From: Chloroflexota bacterium
GTDB taxonomy: Bacteria > Chloroflexota > Dormibacteria > Dormibacterales > Dormibacteraceae
DNA length: 17,985 bases
NCBI GenBank assembly: GCA_005880175.1
Contig: VBJR01000151.1
Span: forward strand, 1-17,985
Direction of reading: 5' to 3'
The translations under genes were made by a program, and so were the position numbers. The notes under the pieces were generated by a model that was not told where the DNA came from, ran no database searches, and saw nothing but the letters and a program-made list of their open reading frames with translations. Below are positions 13,285-17,985 of this stretch, piece after piece (positions within the stretch are counted from its first letter, which is position 1; every line of letters begins with the position of its first letter).

Positions 13285-14714
13285 CGCTCCGCATCCTCCT
13301 TCGTGCTGTGCGCGATTCGTCACCGACCAGGTCGGCGAGCCCCATTCGACCGACTCCGACGCGGCGGTCGTACTCGTAGCAGTCCCAGGCCAGGAACCTG
13401 AGATGCTCGACGCTCTCGAAGCCGCGATCGAGGAACGCGAGGGCACCGTCGGTGCCGCCCCACCGCCGGCCGAACCACGTCTCGACAGCCCCGCTCTGCG
13501 TGACCGCGCGCCGCATCGCCTCGGTCATCGCCTCGTCCGCCAGCGTCCGGCGCAGCTCCACGACCCGATCGACCAGCCCATTCATGGCTCCGGCCGCGAT
13601 CAACCGCGCCTCCAGCGGGCGCCACCAGGGCACCCCGCCCGCGGCGGCCGACATCGTCCGGGCGGCCAGGTGACACAGCTGCTGGTCCTCGGATACCGCC
13701 GGTGAGGTGCCCTCGCTCAGCCAGTAGCGCGCCGATTGGGGATCGAGATCTCGCGGCGAGATGCCGCCTCCTCACCGCCGCGCCGGCCATCGTGACCAGT
13801 TCGCCGTCGACCGGGGCCACGAGGCGATCGAGCACTTCGGCCCGACCGTCCCCGGGATGGGGCGGCGGGACGTCGAGGAGCTGCTCGCACACCGCCCGGA
13901 GCCAGATCTGCGGCCAGTCGTCGAGGAAACAGGCCGCGTATGCCATCAGGTCGCGATCGCCGACCTGGGCGCCACCCACCTCCTTGCGGACGTTGAAACG
14001 CCATCCGTGCAGGTACACGGTGGCACTGACGGGAGGCGCCGGCCGCACCGGCCGCGGGCCGCCGGCGGCGAGCTCCTCCAGCACGCGCTCCGCGTCGGCC
14101 CGCTTCACGTCGACGCGATTCCGCTCCAGGGTCCGAACCAGCGCGGCACGGTCGTCGGAGCTCTCGCAGACGAGCGCCGCCAGGGAGCCGAGGTCGCGGT
14201 CGTGGAACGGGCGGCGTTTGGCGGTCGCGATCAGGCCGCGTCCCAGCTCCTCATCCAGCTGTCCGCCCGCCACGGCCGCACGGACGGTGTGGCGGAGGTT
14301 CACGAGGGATTCGGTGACCGGCCGGTAGCCGTGCTCGGCGTCGAGATGGAGCACCGCCACCTCGTCGTCGCCGTCCAGCTCGCCCCGCGCGTAGAGGTCA
14401 TGGACGACCCCCAGACCCCGCATCCCGTGCGCCGAGAGCTCTGCCGCCCGCAGGGCGCCCATGCTGGAGCAGCCGAACACCTCCACCCCGGCCTCCATCG
14501 CCGCCAGGATCTCCTTGTGCCGGACGGACCTCACGGCGCCCATGAGGCCGTCGATCACGAGCACGCGATCGCCGGCCGCGAGGTCGAGTCGGAGGAGGTC
14601 CCTCGCGCCGATCGGTGGCCGCGCCTCGCACGCCGGGCACAGCTCGCGAACCGCTGACGGCGGGATCGTCGGTCCCGAGAAGACGAGGAACCGCGATCGG
14701 CCGTCCGCGCTCAC
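13277..14714 (-). pseudogene. tfuA: TfuA-family protein with one apparent frameshift
   Basis: TfuA proteins partner with YcaO enzymes in peptide-backbone thioamidation (for example glycine thioamide in methyl-coenzyme M reductase, and thioviridamide-type RiPPs). The hallmarks are FSGPT (residues 13-16), VLVIDG (51-56), HKEIL (66-70), GCSSMGALRAAEL (81-93), HGMRGLGVVHDLY and DGDDEVAVLH. After about residue 315 the reading frame loses sense near 13745-13771. One base forward it resumes as DLDPQSARYWLSEG and continues about 160 residues to TGA at 13277. Corrected, the protein is about 480 residues with a helical C-terminal half. GTG start at 14714 overlaps the YcaO stop by 4 bases (GTGA). A TGA at 13772-13774 in the second frame means the shift must lie after it. 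The thioamidation core is complete even as written. Confidence 0.85.
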
Positions 14715-15853
14715 CCCGGACGCCTCAGCCCGGGCGCCACGACCTTCACCACCGGGACCCGCATCGAGGACGTCAGGTCGACGACGATCGGGTCGTGACC
14801 GGCCTGCCGCCGGATACGTTCGGCCACGTCGCTGACCCGCTCGCGTGTGCGGCTCTCGTCCGCGACGGACGGCGCCGGCCCGCCCGAGGCCGCGGCCAGG
14901 GGACGCCGGGGCCGGGGGGCGGTCCCGGCGGGGGGCGGGCGCCACTCGAGCCACTGCAGTCTCAGGTCGTCTCGCGACCCGGCGATGGCGGCCACCCGCG
15001 CCTGGACCGCCTCCAGGATCGCCGTGCGCAGGGCGACGTCGGGCTCCGGGTGGCAGCCAGACCCGCCCGCGGTCTGCCGGAGGAAGAACTCGGACGAGAC
15101 CGTCACGAGATAGCACGGGAGATCGGCCGGGCCGGTGCAGTCCCACGCCCGCCAGGACAGCCCGGCCGCCTCGAGCCGGTCGAGGAGCGCCGCCGACTGC
15201 TCGCCGATCCCGTGAGCCGTCGCCTGCGGCAGCGGCGCCACCGAGCCTCGCGCCCGCCACCGGGCGACCGCCTCCCGCTCGACCACCTCGAGGAGGGCGT
15301 GGAGCTCGGCCTCCGATGCCGTGTTGCCGCTCGCGAGCCCGTCGCTGGTGGGGGCGAACAGCGGCAGCGACCACCGGTCGTCCACGCGCAGGTCCAGCGA
15401 GACGGCGCGATGGGGCACGAACGTGGGCTCGCGCCCGGGAAGCGTCTCGGCGGGCAGCCAGTCCAGCAGCACCTGGCGGGTGAGGAGGGACATGCGTACC
15501 AGATGGAGCGCCATCACGTCGTACGAGAGCCGCGACGCCAGCTGCGCGGCGGAGCGGCCGGGCACGGCGGCCACCACCTCCTCCGCGTGCCACACCTCGA
15601 GGGACTCCATCATCGCCGAGACCCGTGAGTCGACGGCGCGCAGGCCCTTCCCCTGCGAGACGGACAGGCTCCTGGCGTTGGGCCGGATCACCTGGTGGAC
15701 GCAGATCCCGGTGCAGTCCAGCTGCGTCACGTCGGCGATTCGCGTGACACCGATCCGTCCCATCAGCGGCTCGACGCGGCTGCAGGTCACCTCGGCCGGC
15801 ACGTGCCGGTCCGGAGCGACCTGCCCGCGGGTCGCCGGGGTGATGCTGGTCAA
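14711..15853 (-). CDS. ycaO: YcaO-domain peptide-modifying enzyme (380 aa)
   Basis: YcaO enzymes use ATP to phosphorylate and activate a peptide-backbone amide for attack by Cys/Ser/Thr (azolines) or a sulfide (thioamides). The ATP-binding stretches are present in order: SVSQGKGLRAVDSRVSAMMESLE, then GLASGNTASEAELHALLEVVEREA, then GCHPEPDVALRTAILEAVQAR followed by the GSRDDL motif. An N-terminal GRIGVTRIADVTQLDCTGICV matches the family entry strand. The C-terminus (VVKVVAPGLRRPG) lacks the PxPxP tail of azoline-forming YcaOs, which fits TfuA-dependent thioamidation. No E1-like partner or flavin dehydrogenase is visible. The start is taken as TTG at 15853, overlapping the ATP-grasp stop (TTGA); a GTG or ATG further in is possible. 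Confidence 0.9.
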   Translation of the reverse strand: MTSITPATRGQVAPDRHVPAEVTCSRVEPLMGRIGVTRIADVTQLDCTGICVHQVIRPNARSLSVSQGKGLRAVDSRVSAMMESLEVWHAEEVVAAVPGRSAAQLASRLSYDVMALHLVRMSLLTRQVLLDWLPAETLPGREPTFVPHRAVSLDLRVDDRWSLPLFAPTSDGLASGNTASEAELHALLEVVEREAVARWRARGSVAPLPQATAHGIGEQSAALLDRLEAAGLSWRAWDCTGPADLPCYLVTVSSEFFLRQTAGGSGCHPEPDVALRTAILEAVQARVAAIAGSRDDLRLQWLEWRPPPAGTAPRPRRPLAAASGGPAPSVADESRTRERVSDVAERIRRQAGHDPIVVDLTSSMRVPVVKVVAPGLRRPG

Positions 15854-16827
15854 TTCGCGATCAGCAGCCGGGTCATGGCATCGGTCAGCGGGAGCCCGGT
15901 GAGCTCCTCGATCCAGAGCCACTGACCGCCCGGGTTGAGATCGAGGAACACGTACCTGCCCGACGGATCCAGGATCAGGTCCATCGACGCGAAACGGATC
16001 CCGAAGGACGCGACGAGTCGGAGGACGGCAGCCTGGACCTCCGGCGGCAACCGGTGCGCCCGGGTGGGCACCGTCGAGTCGAGACGGCTGTCGATCCGGG
16101 TCAGCTCGCGGCCCTGCGTCTCCATCTCGGCGCAGTAGATCTCATCGCCGATCACCACGCAGCGCAGCTCCACGACCTTCTCCACGTACGACTGGTAGAT
16201 CGTGGGCGAGATCGCGATCGCCGTGTCGGTCGCGGCCGCGTCATCCGCCCACACCGCGGTCCACGGCACCCGGTAGCCGTCGGCATCGCTCGCCGACTCG
16301 AGTCGGAGCGCCTTGATGGCGCAGAGACCGTCCGGCTGGGCGGCCCGGAAGCGCCTCGCCAGCAGGGGATCGTTGGTGACCAGCGTGTCGGGGATGGCGA
16401 GGCCGGCCCGGGCGGCGTGCACGAGCTGGAGCGGCTTGACGTCGGCGCGGTGGATCCGGTCGAAGCTGTTGACCCACCGCTCTTCCGGGATCGCCTGCCA
16501 CAGCGCCGCCAGCGTCGCGCTCGCCTGCGACGCGACATACCTCACCGTGCCGTCGGGGAGCTGTCCGCGGAGCCACGCCGGCCTCGGCCTCCTGACCCAC
16601 ACGGATCGGATCGCGGTCGTGCTGCACGTGCGGCTGCCGACGGTCAGCTCCCCGACGAGACCGTCGGGGCACGACCGTACGGATACCCGCACGTCACCCA
16701 GGGGAAAGTCCTCGGTGTGCAGCCGCAGGACGGGCACGCCGCGCGCGTTGAGCTGGCCGATGACCGCGTCGGCGTGCGGGTCCAGCGGTTCGGTGACGAC
16801 CAGGACGTGGGTTCGTTGCTCTGTCAC
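15850..16827 (-). CDS. Graspetide-type ATP-grasp ligase (MvdD/TgmB-like, 325 aa)
   Basis: Length and motif order match the ATP-grasp ligases that build graspetides (microviridin and omega-ester peptides). There is an N-terminal substrate-side domain (HVLVVTEPLDPHADAVI), a spacer with NSFDRIHRADVKPLQLVHAARAG, then ATP-grasp core elements CAIKAL and YQSYVEKVVELRCVVIGDEIYCAEM. The metal/ATP site (ASMDLILD, then FLDLNPGGQWLWIEELTGLPLTDAM) closes the domain. The family forms ester or amide bonds between Ser/Thr/Lys and Asp/Glu side chains of a precursor. The start codon is GTG at 16827 with a weak GGGGA upstream. It lies 24 bases after the precursor stop, and its stop overlaps the YcaO start by 4 bases. 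Confidence 0.9.
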   Translation of the reverse strand: MTEQRTHVLVVTEPLDPHADAVIGQLNARGVPVLRLHTEDFPLGDVRVSVRSCPDGLVGELTVGSRTCSTTAIRSVWVRRPRPAWLRGQLPDGTVRYVASQASATLAALWQAIPEERWVNSFDRIHRADVKPLQLVHAARAGLAIPDTLVTNDPLLARRFRAAQPDGLCAIKALRLESASDADGYRVPWTAVWADDAAATDTAIAISPTIYQSYVEKVVELRCVVIGDEIYCAEMETQGRELTRIDSRLDSTVPTRAHRLPPEVQAAVLRLVASFGIRFASMDLILDPSGRYVFLDLNPGGQWLWIEELTGLPLTDAMTRLLIAN

Positions 16828-16851
16828 GACATCCCCAGAGCGACTGGCCGG

Positions 16852-17253
16852 CTACCCGAAGTTCTCGTCGTCCGGGCCTTCGCAGAAGTCCGCGATGGAG
16901 ATTCCGCACGAGAAGCACGTCTCCGAGGTCGTGCACCGGGTCGCGGTCGGGTGCAGCCCCTGGATGTGGTTGAAGTCGGCCATCTGAGTGACGTCGTCGT
17001 ACTTCACGAAGTCCTTCTGGAACTCGATCATCTCCACAGGAGAGAGGACCTCGACCTGACCCAGCATCTGGGGCGGGGTGAGGGCCAGATGCAGCGGCAG
17101 CGCCTCGCGCAGGAGGGCGCCGTCCGCCCGGTCGTCTGCTTCGACGGCCTGGAGGCGGCACGCCAGCTCACGATCGATCATCTCCAGGTACACGGGGGAC
17201 GTATGGTCGGCGGACGTCGCCTCCTTCTCGTCCAGAATCGCCTCGACGAACAC
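16852..17253 (-). CDS. Putative RiPP precursor peptide (133 aa)
   Basis: This is the first gene of the operon and the best precursor candidate: 133 residues with a GTG start at 17253 preceded by AGGAGGT. Residues 1-100 are acidic and helix-prone (leader), with conserved-looking blocks LALTPPQMLG and LSPVEMIEFQKDF. After GLHP (99-102) the tail becomes Cys/Thr/Ser-rich, with Cys107, 113, 116 and 124 (TRCTTSETCFSCG), and it ends acidic (ADFCEGPDDENFG). Thr/Ser next to Glu/Asp offer donors and acceptors for ATP-grasp ester crosslinks, while Gly117/Gly126 and Cys are possible YcaO/TfuA sites. No microviridin PFFARFLE leader motif is present. The role is inferred from position, length and core composition; similarity to known precursors was not recognised. 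Confidence 0.7.
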   Translation of the reverse strand: MFVEAILDEKEATSADHTSPVYLEMIDRELACRLQAVEADDRADGALLREALPLHLALTPPQMLGQVEVLSPVEMIEFQKDFVKYDDVTQMADFNHIQGLHPTATRCTTSETCFSCGISIADFCEGPDDENFG

Positions 17254-17305
17254 TGAACTACCTCCTCGCTCGTGTGCTCTTGGTGGGGACCGTCACGACA
17301 CGGCC

Positions 17306-17311
17306 ATAGTA
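17306..17311 (-). promoter_or_regulatory. Candidate -10 element of the RiPP operon
   Basis: Read on the minus strand this is TACTAT, a good match to TANNNT. It would place transcription start near 17299, about 46 bases before the GTG at 17253. A -35 hexamer at the expected distance is not clear; TTGCCG (minus strand of 17335-17340) is too far upstream. The missing -35 would fit an activator-dependent promoter. Confidence 0.35.
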
Positions 17312-17364
17312 GGTGCCGGCAGCCGCGGCCGGAGCGGCAAGATGGAGGCAACTTGCGAGGCAAT

Positions 17365-17375
17365 TCCCGGCGGGA
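17365..17375. repeat. Short perfect dyad TCCCG-G-CGGGA
   Basis: A perfect 5-1-5 inverted repeat in the divergent intergenic region, ten bases before the first of three direct repeats. It could be part of the operator or chance in GC-rich DNA. Confidence 0.25.
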
Positions 17376-17384
17376 GCCGTCCGA

Positions 17385-17416
17385 TTGTCCGAGCTCTTGT
17401 CCGAGCGGTTGTCGGT
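17385..17416. promoter_or_regulatory. Three 12-bp-spaced direct repeats (putative operator)
   Basis: TTGTCCGAGC occurs at 17385-17394 and again at 17397-17406, followed by the partial copy TTGTCGG at 17409-17415. All three are exactly 12 bases apart. They lie between the RiPP operon (start 17253) and the divergent regulator (start about 17481). Iterated repeats with about one-helical-turn spacing are typical binding sites of cluster-situated actinobacterial regulators (SARP sites use a similar 11-bp repeat). The bound protein is unknown; the adjacent regulator is the obvious candidate. Confidence 0.5.
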
Positions 17417-17480
17417 GGACGCCCGCCGCCGCGACCGATACGTTCTGGCCCCAGCACGCACTGGGAGGACGGTTCCGGGC

Positions 17481-17985
17481 TTGGACGCACGATGGGACAG
17501 GGTTGACTTCGCCGAGCTGCTGCGATGGCACCGGCAGCGCCTCGGGCTCTCGCAGGCGCAGCTGGCGGCGACGGCCGGGCTGGCGGTGCGGACCATCCGG
17601 AGCGTCGAGCTGGGCCAGACGCGGCGGCCGCGCCAGGACTCGATGCGGCTGCTGGCCGACGCCCTCGGGCTGACGAACGGCGCCAGGGAGGCGTTCGAGG
17701 CCAGCGCGGCCGGGACCTGCTCACCGGTTCACGCGGGCGTGCGAGCCCGGGTGGCGCCCAGCCAGCTCCCTCCCGACCTCCCGGACTTCAGCGGGCGGAC
17801 CGAGGAGGTGGCGGCGGCCACGGCGCTCGTCGCCTCCAGGCCCGTGGTCGTCGTCAGCGGTCCCGTCGGGATCGGCAAGACCACGCTGGCCGTGCACGTC
17901 GGGCACGAGCTGAAGGCGACCTGCCCGGACGGGCACCTGTACGCCGACCTCGGAGGCAGCGCTTGCCCGGTGCGGCCCGAGGAGG
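17481..17985 (+). CDS. XRE-type HTH / NB-ARC regulator, N-terminal part (gene runs off window)
   Basis: A frame without an ATG start encodes at least 168 residues and continues beyond the window. It has an XRE/Cro-type helix-turn-helix at about residues 10-65 (LLRWHRQRLGLSQAQLAATAGL, then VRTIRSVELGQTRRP). A linker with DFSGRTEEVAAA, the usual entry to an NB-ARC domain, follows, and then a P-loop at residues 127-135 (GPVGIGKTT). This is the head of an AfsR/BldR-like STAND regulator, usually followed by TPR repeats, often found next to actinobacterial natural-product clusters. The start is TTG 17481 (GGGAGG 12 bases upstream); TTG 17409 and GTG 17415 are in-frame alternatives. It is divergent from the RiPP operon and its likely regulator. 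Confidence 0.85.
   Translation, partial: MDARWDRVDFAELLRWHRQRLGLSQAQLAATAGLAVRTIRSVELGQTRRPRQDSMRLLADALGLTNGAREAFEASAAGTCSPVHAGVRARVAPSQLPPDLPDFSGRTEEVAAATALVASRPVVVVSGPVGIGKTTLAVHVGHELKATCPDGHLYADLGGSACPVRPEE

Noticed and set aside
13320..15593. 757-codon continuous minus-strand frame
   Set aside because: Only its middle (from GTG 14714 to about 13770) is real TfuA sequence. The upstream part overlaps the YcaO gene in another frame and the end is the out-of-frame TfuA tail.
16852..17253. Precursor of a classical azole (LAP) or microviridin peptide
   Set aside because: No E1-like/ocin-ThiF partner or flavin dehydrogenase is seen, the YcaO lacks PxPxP, and the microviridin leader motif is absent. 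The hybrid view fits better, although azolines are not excluded.
1..17985. CRISPR array, tRNA/rRNA genes, insertion sequences, attachment sites
   Set aside because: I saw no regularly spaced 25-40 base repeats, no transposase or integrase frame with recognisable motifs, and no convincing tRNA-like cloverleaf.

Overview
The window is very GC-rich, with densely packed genes, many 4-bp stop/start overlaps and several GTG or TTG starts. A helix-turn-helix/NB-ARC regulator, tandem universal stress proteins and a group 3b-type [NiFe] hydrogenase all point to a high-GC Actinomycetota-like genome. A related high-GC lineage cannot be excluded from sequence alone. I saw no rRNA, tRNA, CRISPR array, transposase or integrase.

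Bases 1-9000 look like a low-oxygen/stress neighbourhood. It opens with the end of a [NiFe] hydrogenase small subunit and the complete large subunit. Then come two small unknown proteins and a small membrane protein on the minus strand, a membrane-anchored alpha/beta hydrolase, a coupled pair of unknown genes, a tandem-domain universal stress protein (USP), a second USP gene interrupted by an in-frame TAG, a decayed ICMT-like remnant, and a START/SRPBCC-like protein. Divergent from that last gene are an ArsR-like regulator and a CPBP-family membrane protease. Several promoter regions here carry a G/C dyad resembling the DosR/DevR hypoxia box (GGGNC-N4-GNCCC), so a shared hypoxia-type regulon is a reasonable inference.

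Bases 8966-11836 hold a PLDc_N small protein, an ABC ATPase, an ABC-2 permease and a polytopic membrane protein. The first three match the order of the Bacillus yxlE-yxlF-yxlG module. The ATPase and the permease each carry one apparent extra base that breaks the frame.

Bases 11930-17253 (minus strand) are the most unusual part: a six-gene, tightly overlapping operon that looks like a hybrid RiPP locus. In transcription order it encodes a 133-residue putative precursor with a Cys/Thr/Ser and Asp/Glu-rich tail, a graspetide-type ATP-grasp ligase, a YcaO enzyme, a TfuA protein (one apparent frameshift), a proteasome-beta-like protein lacking the catalytic Thr, and a 247-residue protein I do not recognise. 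Divergent from it is the start of an XRE-HTH/NB-ARC regulator that runs off the window, and the shared intergenic region contains 12-bp-spaced direct repeats. YcaO/TfuA (backbone thioamidation) together with an ATP-grasp ligase (side-chain ester or amide crosslinks) predicts a doubly modified peptide.

A recurrent oddity between 6.2 and 13.8 kb is four frame breaks, each explained by one extra base, plus one nonsense codon. They may be sequencing insertions or real decay, and should be resolved before any functional conclusion.
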